64,000 nt of DNA from Buddleja alternifolia. Taxonomy: Eukaryota > Streptophyta > Magnoliopsida > Lamiales > Scrophulariaceae. The position numbers were made by a program, and so were the translations under genes. Positions 28,435 to 41,100 of the stretch are shown piece after piece. The number at the start of each line of letters is the position of its first letter. Positions within the stretch are counted from its first letter, which is position 1. The stretch lies in NCBI GenBank assembly GCA_019426215.1, contig CM033408.1, forward strand, positions 30,545,953 through 30,609,952. The letters are read 5' to 3'. The notes beneath the pieces are model-generated. The model saw nothing but the letters and a program-made list of their open reading frames with translations. It was not told the DNA's origin and searched no databases.

Positions 28435-30546
28435 CATGTTGATTGCCATTTCTTCATTGATAATTTGATGATCGGCTTTAATGCCATTGTCAATCCAAGG
28501 AAATACAGGAGTATCCTCGGACCTTGATCAGCTGGTGTTTCCTCTACGGGGGGAGCAAGGTATGGATGCTTCAATTTTCTAAATTACAGGCCAAGATGGA
28601 AAAAGACTTATCAAATTTATCCTTGTTGCTAAAAATATAATGCTATGGAAATATCGTGTTCAAACAAATCTTACAAGTGATTAACATTTAATTCCATGCT
28701 CATAAAACTATGGAATTTCACATTTACATGTCATGATAATTTGCAAGTTGTCAATAGATCCTCTTTTTAGATTCGAAGAAATTGAAAGGTAACAAGACAT
28801 TGATGGACTATTTGGTTTCACTTCCAATTTCCAAGGGATCATCGGTACGCTTAGTTTTATGCACTTATGCTTCCATGGCATGATGCAGGTGATTATTCCT
28901 CCAAGCTTATAGAGTTACCAGATATTGCGAGAAAAGAGTTTGGAATGAGCTTTTACTTTGGATTATTTGCCTGTCAAGGTTTACTAAAGCTCGGCTACTT
29001 TCCGTTTTTGGATGACAGGAGATTCCAAGTTGGCAACTTGGACGAGCGTCATATTGTTTCTATATGTTGGATCTTCACATTCTTTCACATTTAGCGATGG
29101 AAACTCATATGGTCAAATGGCCATAAGACAACTTTGGAGTTGAATGAAGTTGGTGATTCTTATTGCCAAGGTGAAATTCCAGCTTCGACTAGTCCATTAC
29201 TTCCTACAAGAAGCTCAAAGGTTCAACCCGTTCACTGATTACCCATGTAGTGAAGGGGCTTCAGTCTGATTGACATTTTGATGGGGGCTGTGGTGTCAGA
29301 CTCGTTCTTCGTGTTTCTCCCGTCAAAAAGAATAAAAATGTTAGTGAATTTTCAAGCTGTTTTCGCTTGAGAAATCTTTTTGAAAAATATATATTCATAA
29401 AAGTAGGTCACTTTCTCCTTTTTTAAGCCTCTATATCTATATCTAACACTTACAATCACTCCTTACATTGATACAGAAGATGACTACTAGTTGGAGATAA
29501 TGCAGCCAGAGTTGCCAGCTGGAGAAAAGTTCTTGCAAGTACAGCTGTAATAAATTTCTGACTTGGATTTGCTATTCTGTAGCAAAAGAGAAAAGAAAAA
29601 AGGTATTGATTTCCAGCATTTCAAGTCTGGCATAATGTAGATGGGGTCATCATGTATGTCAGTCATATCAAATGCTGCTATTGAATAGAATATTAGACTA
29701 TGATTATGAATTTATGATCATAATTCTTAGATTAGAAAGGAATTTTTGTTCTCTTGGAATAATAAATCTCTAGCTTTTTATTAGACTTTCATGAGTTTGA
29801 ACATCTGAAGATGTCAAGTAGTCATTTTATGTGAGTGTATTACGGGTCGTTGATGGCCGATTTATAATGCTCGATGTAGTGCTGGAATTTATTTATTTTC
29901 TTAATGGAAATTAACAAAAATAAGAAGGAAAACTTGGTAATATGAGGAAGTTTTGTTTTCTACTATTATATTTTTATTTTGGGAAAATTACACAGACCCC
30001 TTCACTTATTGTGATTACTAGAAAAAATTCTTACGTATTGAAAATTACCAACACATTTCCTCATATTAAGAATATTTTTACAATTACACTCTGTGTGTTT
30101 AATTTTTTGATAATTTTACTGTAAACCTTACAGATAGATCCCTTGAAGGAGTGTATATATAATTTCCAATAAATGTCTTTTGGCGTGTTGTTTTTTTGTT
30201 GTTTTTTTTTTTGAGGGGAGGGGGGGGGTGTGCTTTTGGTATTTACACAACAAATAATGGAATTTGTGTAATTTTCCCGTTTTACATTTTTGGACAAAGT
30301 CCTAGATCCAAATCAAGCTAATTGTTTCATAGTGATAACATCCACCTGTATTTCTTTTAGGGGTAGATAGGTCATCCAACTTTGTTCTTGACACTGGGGA
30401 ATCTATTTTATGCTTTGCAGGAGAGTATATGCTTATACCATTCCACGTTACACTTGCACAATTATAAAACCGCAAAACTTATAATTAATGTTTGGTTAGA
30501 GCTTGGCTTTGGGGAATACACTCGTTGACATGTCTAAGTCACTGAT
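28435..30546. other. 3' flank and intergenic region after the PPR gene
   Basis: No gene is supported. A 75-codon frame at 28867-29094 (GMSFYFGLFACQGLLKLGYF) has no recognised motif. It could be UTR or chance. A MITE lies at 29981-30278 and a T/G homopolymer stretch at about 30188-30228. Confidence 0.5.
29981..30278. mobile_element. MITE with GGGAAAATTACACA inverted ends
   Basis: The first 14 bases, GGGAAAATTACACA, are exactly inverted at the right end (tgtgtaattttccc). Both ends are followed by related subterminal sequence (acttattgtg / caaataatgg). Two relatives lie at about 37590-37822 and 44480-44692. No certain TSD. Confidence 0.65.
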
Positions 30547-30551
30547 AATAC

Positions 30552-31296
30552 TGTTTTAGTAAATTTAATATTCTATGGTTTGAAGCGTGATTTCACTTTC
30601 CTTAAAGTGATATTTGCCCCCACTACACGTTTGCTACCGGGGATAAATGCAAATTCACTTTTAGGATACGACAAACCATCCGAGACTTAACGAATAGCAA
30701 TTTCGGAAGTCTCCTTTCAAGAACAACTCAAAGACTTTTTTATATAAGAGTGAAAGCAGTAATAATTTTTATATATCAAAATCTGGCACAAGAAATACGT
30801 TTATATAGACATAAAACACCTTTTCGGAATAGTTGCGTTGTTTGGAATTCTAGTTTAATTTTAAAGGTTGCACCAATTCAAAAGTGTCTACTCTTGAATA
30901 AAGAAGTGTCTATTCAGTCAAAATAGCTCCAGAAAATTGATTCTAGATAAGACATCTTTTAGAAAATCAATTTCTAAACATTGCAACTCTTTAATAAATA
31001 AACTAATAAAAAATAATTCCAAAATAAAAATAAATCCGAAAATAATAAAATAAAAATAATAATATTTTATTTTCCTTGGATCCGTGCGCGTGCCACGTGC
31101 CAAGTGCCAAGTCTTTGATATATAAATATATATAATATATCTATATTTTGGCTCCCTCCAAATTTTCCCTCCAAGTTTCTATTTTAAACTTAAAGTGGAG
31201 CCCTTCTTTATATAGTGTTCCAAACTTTAGTAAGTTTTCTATGTGGGATAAGAAACACACTATACATCTTTATATATGCAAGCTATCTATCTAACA
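30552..31296 (-). repeat. 3' LTR of the young Copia
   Basis: 745 bp, TG...CA, nearly identical to 35842-36586. The two differences (T here, C in the other) are near 30661 and 30679. A 61-codon frame inside (30918-31103) is identical in both LTRs and is not evidence of a gene. Confidence 0.97.
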
Positions 31297-31956
31297 ATCC
31301 CCCACTTAGCTTGCGTATATAAATTCATTTATTTATTTCACTCAACATTCATAGATTAATGAGTACAAGAAAGTATCTTTCGATTTAAACTTTCAATTAG
31401 TGTAAATATTTCAGAGTGTAGACGAAATCTATGGTAGTCAAAGCTTTAAACCAAAATTCCATATGTCTGCACTGGAAATATCACACACATAACCTATTAG
31501 ACTTCAAGAAGTTCACAGAAAAGTTTAAGCACATACATGGCCCTGCGCTTCATCCTAGAATCATGAACACTTATAAAAACTATTTCAATTTTTTGTTTTA
31601 TTAGGAGCGGCACCACCCCTTGTGTTCATTTAGGTGAAGTCCTTTCATATCAAAAAAGATATCAAAATTCCTTTCATATCAAAAAAGATATCAAAATTTT
31701 TACTTCATTAAGAGTTTCAACTCATCCTCCTTGTATACAACTCTTAGAAATATTAAATATCTCTAGAGTTAGCTTTAATCACTTATCAGTAGCTTGTTGT
31801 TACCCTTTGAACCTTTTGAACAGGTGGTAGAACCAGAAAAAAGGTAGGGTTCCCACTACTTTGATTTTATATAAATGGTTTTAAACCCATTCCATTACTA
31901 GTACTTTTTACCAAATCTCGTGAGAGACCCTTGGTCAACGGATCCGCTAAATTCCT

Positions 31957-34149
31957 TTATGATCTCACAAATGTTATAGTAATGACACCTTCCGAGATTA
32001 AATCTCTCATATAACCATGTCTCAGGTTAATATGTCTATTCTTTCCCTTATAAATTTTATTAAGGGCACTAGACATTGCTGACTCACTATCACAAAGTAA
32101 GGAGATGGCTGGCATCGGTTGTGGCCACAACTTAATATCTAATAACATATCTCTCAGCCATTCAGCTTCTTTGCTTGCTGCTGCTAATGCAACAAATTCA
32201 GCTTCCATCGTGGAATGTGTTGAACACGTTTGTTTCTTAGAAGCCCACGAAACTGCTCCTCCAGCAAGAGAAAAAATCCATCCAGTTGTGGATTTATTAT
32301 TCCCAATACTAGTTATCCAACTAGCATCAGAATAGCCTTCTAACACTGCTGGAAATCTATTATAGAAGAGTCCCAAGTTCATAGTTTCTTTGAGATATCC
32401 AAACACTCTTCTAATTCCTTTCCAATGCTCGACACTTGGATTATGTGTATGCCTTGACAATTTACAAACAGCGAAGGCAATATCTGGTCTAGTGCAATGC
32501 ATGGCGTACATTAATGTTCCAATTGCACTAGCATATTCCAATTGAGCAATTGTTCTTCCAGTATTTTCAACTAAAGGACTCGAAACATCATAAGGGGTGC
32601 TAAATGCTTTAATGTTTAAATGACTAAATTTCTTTAGTATTTTCTCAATGTAATGAGATTGGCTTAGAGCAAAACCCCCACTATGTTTCCTCACTTTTAT
32701 ACCCAAAATAGTATCTACCTCATCTAAATCCTTTATTTTAAATTGAGAACATAGATACTTCTTAGTTTCATTTATACCGTGCATGTTAGTTCCAATTATT
32801 AACATATCATCAACATATAAGCATATTATAACACCATAATCATTATTAAATTTCGAATAAATACACTTATCAGCCGTATTATGCCTAAACCCAAAAGATA
32901 ATATTATAGTATCAAATTTTTTATGCCATTGTTTTGGCGCTTGCTTTAAACCATACAAGGATTTAACTAACTTGCAAACTTTCTTTTCATTTCCAGGCAA
33001 GATAAAACCTTCGGGTTGTTCCATATATACTTCTTCACTTAAATCACCATTTAAGAAGGCTGTTTTGACGTCCATTTGGTGTACACACAATTTATAAATT
33101 GATGCCAATGCTAGAAGCACTCTAATAGATGCTATTCGAGCCACTGGTGCATAAGTGTCGAAATAATCAATACCTTCTTTTTGTTTGAAACCTTTAGCAA
33201 CCAATCTTGCTTTAAATGTTTGAATAGATCCATTGGTATTATACTTTTTCCTAAATACCCATTTACATCCTATAGCTTTTGAACCATTAGGTAAGTCTGA
33301 AAGAACCCAAGTATTGTTTGCTAACAATGAGTCCATTTCATCATTAATTGCCTCTTTCCAAAATGCAGAATCTCTTGAAGCTATGGCTTCACCAAATGTT
33401 TTAGGATCACCTTCTACATTTAGTAGAATAGGTATTTTACTAAGTATAATATTATTTCTATCACCTTCAACAATATAAGATAAGAAATCAGGATCTAATT
33501 TCTTTTCTTTTCTTGGTCTTTGGCTCCTTCTTGGTTCCACAGGAGTATCGACCAATTTTGTTTTATTCCTCGAGTTGAAGTTTGGATCTATTGCTTGTGT
33601 TTGAGTAGGTTGTACAATAGAATCACTAGCGAATTTATTTTCAAAAAATTCTACATCTCTTGATTCTACAATGACATTCGAATCCAAATCCAAAAGCCTA
33701 TAAGCTTTTGAATTTTCAGCATAACCTACAAACACACTTCTTAAAGCTCTTGGTCCTAGTTTTGTTTTCTTAGGTTCAGGAACTCTATAGAAAGCCAAGC
33801 ATCCCCAAACTCTAAGATAACTTAGGTTTGGTTTTCGTCCTTGCCATAATTCATATGGAGAAACTTGGATTTTCTTTGAAGGCACTGTATTGTGCACATG
33901 ACAAGCCGTTAATAAAGCCTCACCCCACAAATTCTTTGGCAGATTTGCATTTAAAAGCATAGCATTAGCCATTTCAACTAATGTCCTATTTTTTCTTTCT
34001 GCCAAACCGTTTTGTTGTGGAGTATATGGTGCACTACATTGATGTATGATACCATTATCTTCACAATAGGAAATAAAATCATTAGGAAAATATTCACCTC
34101 CTCGATCACTTCGAAGAATTTTAATTTTCTTACCCTTTTGATTTTCAAC
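31957..34149 (-). pseudogene. Copia pol, downstream part (INT C-terminus, RT, RNase H)
   Basis: An open frame of 682 codons from about 34005, extending upstream in frame to near 34149 without its own ATG. It shows the integrase end (AERKNRTLVEMANAML), the linker (LRVWGCLAFYRVPEPKKTKLG, FVGYAENSKAYRLLD) and RT with MDVKTAFLNGDL and YVDDMLII. RNase H motifs follow: STHSTMEAEFVALAAASKEAEWLR and LLCDSESAMSSA. A stop near 31957 comes before the usual short Copia tail, which is still readable just beyond it. It belongs to one gag-pol gene with 34149-35816, separated by a frameshift. Confidence 0.93.
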
Positions 34150-35816
34150 TATGGATTTAAAAGATTTAAATTTATCAAATGCTTCATCTTTATTTTTATA
34201 AGATATACATAAGTAAAACGAGAATAATCATCAATAAATGTAATAAAGTATCTATTTCCTCCACGAGTTAAAATGCCATTTAATTCACAAATATCAGAAT
34301 GTACAAGTTCTAGCAAAATTGAATTTCTTTCAGCCTTTGGAAAAGGTTTCTTACACATTTTTGCTTGGACACATATTTCACATTTTTCATTCTCTTGTTT
34401 ATCATAATTTATCAAACCATGCTTATTCATAAAATTTAAATAACGATAATTTACGTGTCCTAAACGATTATGCCACAAAGAAAATAAAGAATACTCAACA
34501 AAATAAGCAGAATTATTTATTTTATTAATATCATTAGTAACAGTACATAGCTTGAACATTCCATCACAATAGTATCCTTTTCCAACAAAAACACCATTTT
34601 TGGTCAAGACTAATTGATCACTCTCAATCACGGTCTTCAAGCCTTTCTTGCATAGAAGTGAAGCCGACACCAAATTCTTACGAATTTCTGGAACATGAAG
34701 AACGTTTGTGAGCAGTAACTTCTTTCCCGATGTAAATTGCATTTCCACATTTCCTTTGCCATGAACTGGTGCTGTGTTTGCATTCCCCATCAAAACTTGT
34801 TGTCCTTCTGCAGCAATTTCATAATTCTTAAAACGATTCTTGTCATTACAAACATGAACCGTCGCACCAGAATCGTACCACCAGTCAAATGACTTAACCG
34901 CTGCAGCCATGTTTAATTCAGTGACCATGCCTATATGCCAATTAGAAACCATAGCAACAATTTCTTCTACGTTACTTTCAGTCACTTGAATTTTGGGTGT
35001 TTCTTCCTTCTTTTGCTTCTTTCTGAAACGACAATCTCTTTTGATATGCCCTTTCTTGCCACAATTATAACACGTGACATTCTTTTTCTTGTTGGAATCA
35101 TTCTCGGAAAACTTTCTTTTATTTCCTCCACCATTTGGATTCCAATTCTTCTTCTTTTCTGAAACAAAGTTCACTTTTGAACCAGTTTGTACTTGATGCA
35201 TCTTATCACGAATACGAGTTTCCTCTTCAATTCGTAGATGCTTCAACAACTGGTCCACAGAAAAATCTTCCGTAGAATGGAGTAATTTCTTTCTGTAGTT
35301 ATTCCAACTAACAGGAAGTTTGGCAATAATTGCCCCAACTTGTATTGCTTCTGGAATTTCAATTTTCAAATCTTTAAGTTTAGAAACATAAATTTGTATC
35401 TCATGTACTTGATCCATGATAGAAGACTCATCACGCATAGAAATTTCAAAGTATTTCATAGTAAGAAACTTATCTGTGCCTTGCTTTTCATTATTGTATT
35501 TCTGCTCCAAAGCATTCCAAATTTCCAGTGGTGACTTGATTGATGAATACAAGTCGAATAGACGATCTGACAGTGTGTTGAGAATATGTCCACGGCACAG
35601 CACTTCATCTTCGCCCCTCTTCACTCGTGCTGCTTTAACTTCATCAGAATCATCGACCCTTGGCTCTGTAGCAGGCTGATTCGGGTCCAACACATAGGCA
35701 ATCTTTAGGAACGTTAGCAGAAACATCATCTTATCCTTCCAGCGGGGATAGTTTGTTCCATCGAAACAGTTCAGTTTGACAACTTCTTGATTCATCATCT
35801 TCGAACCAGACTCCAT
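34149..35816 (-). pseudogene. Copia gag-protease-integrase, frameshifted
   Basis: 555 residues starting MESGSKMMNQEVVKLNCFDG. Gag is followed by the knuckle CYNCGKKGHIKRDC (about residue 250), the protease site WWYDSGATVHVCN (about 315-327), the GAG_pre zinc finger (WHNRLGHVN, CEICVQAK) and the start of the integrase core (LVHSDICE, FIDDYSRFTYVYL). A one-base length change in an A-rich run near 34200 shifts the frame, and this ORF then ends in a short aberrant tail. The ATG lies only 25 bp from the 5' LTR, an unusually short leader. Confidence 0.93.
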
Positions 35817-35823
35817 TGAAACA

Positions 35824-35906
35824 CAAATATCACTTTAAGAATGTTTTAGTAAATTTAATATTCTATGGTTTGAAGCGTGATTTCACTTTCCTTAAAGTGA
35901 TATTTG
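35824..35906 (-). other. Self-complementary U5 / primer-binding region
   Basis: The 16-mer CAAATATCACTTTAAG at 35824-35839 lies in the internal region, 2 bp from the 5' LTR. Its exact reverse complement is inside the LTR at 35891-35906, 51 bp away. In the minus-strand transcript these can form a 16-bp stem joining U5 and the position where a tRNA primer normally binds. No tRNA-like PBS is visible there. Confidence 0.6.
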
Positions 35907-36586
35907 CCCCCACTACACGTTTGCTACCGGGGATAAATGCAAATTCACTTCTAGGATACGACAAACCACCCGAGACTTAACGAATAGCAATTTCGGAAGT
36001 CTCCTTTCAAGAACAACTCAAAGACTTTTTTATATAAGAGTGAAAGCAGTAATAATTTTTATATATCAAAATCTGGCACAAGAAATACGTTTATATAGAC
36101 ATAAAACACCTTTTCGGAATAGTTGCGTTGTTTGGAATTCTAGTTTAATTTTAAAGGTTGCACCAATTCAAAAGTGTCTACTCTTGAATAAAGAAGTGTC
36201 TATTCAGTCAAAATAGCTCCAGAAAATTGATTCTAGATAAGACATCTTTTAGAAAATCAATTTCTAAACATTGCAACTCTTTAATAAATAAACTAATAAA
36301 AAATAATTCCAAAATAAAAATAAATCCGAAAATAATAAAATAAAAATAATAATATTTTATTTTCCTTGGATCCGTGCGCGTGCCACGTGCCAAGTGCCAA
36401 GTCTTTGATATATAAATATATATAATATATCTATATTTTGGCTCCCTCCAAATTTTCCCTCCAAGTTTCTATTTTAAACTTAAAGTGGAGCCCTTCTTTA
36501 TATAGTGTTCCAAACTTTAGTAAGTTTTCTATGTGGGATAAGAAACACACTATACATCTTTATATATGCAAGCTATCTATCTAACA
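35842..36586 (-). repeat. 5' LTR of the young Copia
   Basis: 745 bp. On the minus strand a TATA box (CTATATAAAG) lies at about 36505-36496, the likely element promoter. It is nearly identical to the 3' LTR and flanked by the AATAC TSD. Confidence 0.97.
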
Positions 36587-36591
36587 AATAC

Positions 36592-38177
36592 ACACCCGGG
36601 TGGACACGTTTAAGAGTATGTTTGACCCCACGATTGAGATTGAGAAACCAAATTTGCGTTTGAACTGCAAACGCAATTTAAATGAGCATTTGATCCTTTT
36701 TTGTATAATTTTGGTTGTATCATTTCGCAGTGAAAATCACATTTTATTTTAGCAAAAAGCTTTTGTTATATCAATTTTAAGAAACTCAATTTTTCTATAA
36801 TCAATTATGTGCAATAGAGCTAAACTTATCTTAAGTAGCCTGTAATATCTGATATTTTTTGTAATTTAGCTAAACTCATCCTAAGTATCTTTTAACATCA
36901 ATATTTTAGAGATATTAGAGCATCGGATAGATCAAAACTAATAAGTAATAAAAAGTATTCAAATTCAAGAGCTCGATTGAACCATGGGACAATCAATTTC
37001 TAGAGAATACATATATGTTGTTCTTCAAGTTGAAGCTCTAAGTTATGTTCTCCTTTTCTTTTTCGATACGAATTTTGTTGTAAATCAATTAATATTAGTT
37101 GGTAACACACTCGCCACGTTTAGAAAAAATAAAATTGATAAAGAATAATTAAGTTAAAAAAATCAAAGAAGAGATGAAAGAAAATAGAAAAAGAGAAGAT
37201 GCAAATAGGATAAAATTAAATGTGATTTTAAGAAAAATAATCTGTAAAAAATAAATTTAGAAAAGAGACACTTGGTTATACTACATTTCACTTACTATGT
37301 ATTGTCATTATATCTCTTCAAAACACATAGGGTGAAATTATAACAATCACAAGATCCTTCGCAGGAAAGTTTTTCTTTTATCATATTATTTATCAAATCA
37401 AAAAATAGTTTTTTAGGGCCCTTTCTAATAGAATATAAGTACACAAAATAACAATCCAAATTTCTAAAATGTCAATTATAATTATTCTTGTATAAATACA
37501 AGTTTTTTATAAATCCCAACCCAACTTTGAATTAATAAAATGAGCTTTCGGACTCTCAAAACCTTTTAAGAGTAAAGAATATAAAAGAAAAATTACATAC
37601 AAACCCCTTCATTTATTGTGTAGTTATCAAAACTCTTTATTTTATTAAAATTATAAATATATCCCTTCAAGGGGTCTATTTTCAAAACTAACAAAGGTAA
37701 AATTACAAGAATTGTTAAACATGAATGTAATTGTAAAATATTCTTAAGATAATTTTTCAATTAACGAACGAGAATTTTAGTAATTACACAATAAGTGACG
37801 GGATCTGCGTGTAATTTTCCCGATAAAAAATTGACCCAATCCAAGCAATGACTGAATTGACCGGCAAGAGTCGCGTGGGTCAAGCCAACATGACGCCACA
37901 TTCCACAATCCACATCAATAAAATCGTTGTATAAGATCTCCGCCTTCCCTTTCTCTCCCCTCAATCCACTCTACTCCTTCAATTCCTTTTTCACTTTCCT
38001 CCGCAAATCACATTTTTTGTTTCTCGAGATTTTATCTTTGGAACTAGCGTGATTTGCTTCCATTATCTACACACTTAATGCGTGTAGATTTCGTTTGAAT
38101 TCGCCGTTTATTGGTAAATGCTCTGATGATTGGTTGATTGATACGGTTATCGTTTGAGCGAGGTTCAAATCCTCGTG
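36592..38177. other. Intergenic region upstream of the LOH2-like gene
   Basis: AT-rich, with a MITE relative at about 37590-37822. The stretch from about 37900 contains CT-rich sequence (cttccctttctctcccctc) and is the probable promoter and 5' leader of the ceramide synthase gene. No other gene seen. Confidence 0.5.
37590..37822. mobile_element. MITE of the GGGAAAATTACACA family
   Basis: Left end gaaaaattacatacaaacccc; right end gtgtaattttcccg. Subterminal cttcatttattgtg and acaataagtgacg match the copy at 29981-30278. The left terminus is degraded. Confidence 0.55.
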
Positions 38178-41100
38178 ATGGAATCGATCTGGACGCAAAA
38201 TGGCGTCCCCGGTGTTTCGCATTTCATCGTCGCTTTGTTCTTCGCTTTTGCGTTCGTTGCTGCGAGGTTCATCCTTGACAGATTCATATTTCGTGTAAGC
38301 TTTCTCTCTGTGTGTATATATATATATGTGTGTGTGTGTATAGACATTCTTTATTTGTTTATCTATTTTTGAGAATGTTTGCTTGGATAGTTTATATATG
38401 GTGGTGTATGTGGTGCATTTTGGTTGATTTCATTGATTGTTGTTTGATTGAACGTTTTTCGATTCGTTTCGAGCTGTAATAGAGCAACTTGGAGAATTTT
38501 GTTTGATATAGGTTGAGCAATAATTGAGAGCTTGTGCGTGTATGCTCTTTTGTCTGTGTTTCTTTTAAAGAAAAATGCACGCGGATATTGATAAATCTCT
38601 TGATGAATTACTTTGTGGATATTATGCTGCTATCTCTCTGTTTGAAGAAAGGAATTAAGGAAATCGAGGTGGTTGATTATGGCGGTTCTTCGTAAGTTGT
38701 GTACTTATGGCATTCTGCATCTCTCCATTAGAATGTGCATTTTGGCGTGATTAGTTGGGTGTTCTTTAATTGGACAATTTTCAAGTAGATATTGATAAAT
38801 CTCCTGATGATTCAATTTAGGTTTCCCTTGAACCTAGTAATGCCCTCAATCTGTTTGAAGAAAATAGTAAATAAACTGATAGCTGGTAAAATCTTCAAAA
38901 GTTGTGTGCTCGTGGCATTTTTTATGGCTTTTGGTTAACAAACAATTGGAAGTAGCGATTAGCTAGGTTTCACAATTGATTCTAATAATTATTTGATCAA
39001 GTGTCAGTTGCGGCATTCCTCATAACATGGCTTGCTCATGGCTCATCCTTTGAGGAATTTCGATTAAATTGGATGAAATGATGGTGCCTGTGGTTCTTGA
39101 CTGCTTGGGAGATATTTATGCTTTGTTTTATGTGCAACGTGTTTGTTATATTAACTGCATCACTCTTTTGTGAATGGTTCTAGTTGGCTGTTATATGAAA
39201 TTCTCTATGTGATAAAGGGTGTTATAACGTCATTTCTTTTAGGATCAATAAGGCCAACATACAGATATCCATTATATTGATTTTTCTGACTGAGAAAGGT
39301 TTGAGTCAGCATCCTCTTAACATATTACATATACATCAAATTAAATATTATATGGATAAGTATACCTACTGCAATTTCTCTTGGCTGTATGATATTATTA
39401 AATGCTGAAGAAAAATCTCAACGTATTCTACTGCATACCTGACATCATGAAAGGTCTTCTATAAAGAAGTGTTGGTGCACCTTACTTTGGATTTTTGAGT
39501 TATAACTTTTTTAGAATTTTGAAAGGACTCTAGACATACTTTCTTGGTACTTTTAGAAATAAAAAGAACGATTTATTTCAGCTCCTGATCATGAATATAT
39601 ACAGTATTTTCAAAAGAAAACGTTATGATGTTGAATAGGCCTCCTGTTCAAATTTGCTCAAAATCTATTTAAGACCAAATTGGACCTAAAGAAAATATGG
39701 TTACCAATGGCATGGTAGTATATCACTATTGAGATTAGGCAATCCCCATGCCTGGAAGACTAAATATGAATTACGTGGGCACTCAAGAAGGCATCTAGCA
39801 TTCAATCATTCCAGACGAGAGATAAATGGCCATTATAAAACATAGTTACAAATTATCCTGTTAATTGTATCGCTATTTGGAAATCTCACAATTGATTCCG
39901 ACAATTCCAGAGGCTGGCTATCTGGTTGTTGAGCAGGCGCACCACTCGGCTGAAACTTAATGAGGAGACAAGGGCAAAAGTAGTGAAATGTTCAGAGTCC
40001 ATGTGGAAGCTTACATACTATGCTACTATCGAGTTTTGCACTTTGGCAGCTATCTACCGTGAACCATGGTTCAGAGATGTAAAGCAGTACTTTAGAGGCT
40101 GGCCTGATCAAGAACTGAAGTGAGTGTCATATCTCACTGTGATTCTCTTAGCAATAAATATGTGGATCTTATTGTTGATTATGTGAGAAGGATAGATTAT
40201 CTTGTGGTCAATGCGAACACTTTCCTGGAATTATTTACATTTTGTTGCAGAAAATCTTCAATAGTGATGCCAATGCAATCTTCTTCTTTTAAATTGTCTT
40301 CAGATGTGTAATAGGCTCTTCTCTAATGCTGCATGCTGAAGGACAATGTTATTTTAGCATATGGTGCCACGGAGAAGCACTAAAGAATGCATATATTGTC
40401 TCTCATGGGATTTTTTAAAAATGAATTCAAATATATGCTTCTTTTCATATAATGTTATAATTTGTTTGGGTATGTGCCACAAAATAATATTGTCTCGATT
40501 CTGCTTGTTTGAGTGATATGATTGCAAAGCCACACATATTTCCATGTGTGGTCCATGGTACTGTATGACCATGTTGGCTCCATCTGCAGATTTTGTTTGC
40601 TTAAGTTTTGGGTCAAGATGGAAAGATATCCTTCATGTGAATACGATACTTTGACTTGGAGATTGTTGATTAATTTGGGGTTTGAAAGTTGATGTTATTT
40701 GAAATGGTTTTTGTAAATAGTGAGGATAATTGGCGTGCACGTTGATTGAATATTGATGGATCTGAGTATGTTTTGTTACTTTTAGTGCTTTAAGTTGTTT
40801 CCCAACCTTTTAAGATAAAGTCAAAGAATGCTACGGGGTCTAGGTGCTGGTAGTGCTCTTGTGATTAGTATTGAACTCTTGATTCTAATTGGGTCTAAAG
40901 AAAGATATCGGTTTGGAGTCTCTGATTTTCTTTAAACCTACTGCACGGTAATATGTTGCATTTTTTGCTGCAGCCTCTCGCATGAAGGTTTTTTTGGCTC
41001 TGAACATTGTATTGTTCATCTAACAGTTTGAAGTAGTTCTTTATGTTCTCTCATTTTAAATTTAGGACAATTCTTTCCCACGTATACAATGACACATTTG

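Larger units (their letters stand above)
30552..36586 (-). mobile_element. Young Ty1/copia retrotransposon
   Basis: 6,035 bp with 745-bp LTRs that differ at only two positions by my reading. The TSD AATAC is exact (30547-30551 and 36587-36591). Gene order on the minus strand is gag-PR-INT-RT-RNase H. A polypurine tract (AAGTGGGGGATT on the minus strand) lies directly before the 3' LTR. No TGG-starting tRNA primer-binding site follows the 5' LTR. The element has one frameshift and one late stop, so this copy probably needs help from relatives to move. Confidence 0.97.

Noticed and set aside
28867..29094. 75-codon frame after the PPR gene
   Set aside because: No recognised family and no splice partner found. 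More likely UTR or chance.
30918..31103. 61-codon frame present twice, also at 36208-36393
   Set aside because: Identical because it lies in both LTRs of one element. No coding signature.
36479..36487. Second self-priming match (CTTAAAGTG) at the 5' end of the Copia transcript
   Set aside because: It lies between the TATA box and the expected start, so it is probably not in the RNA, and it is only 9 nt.
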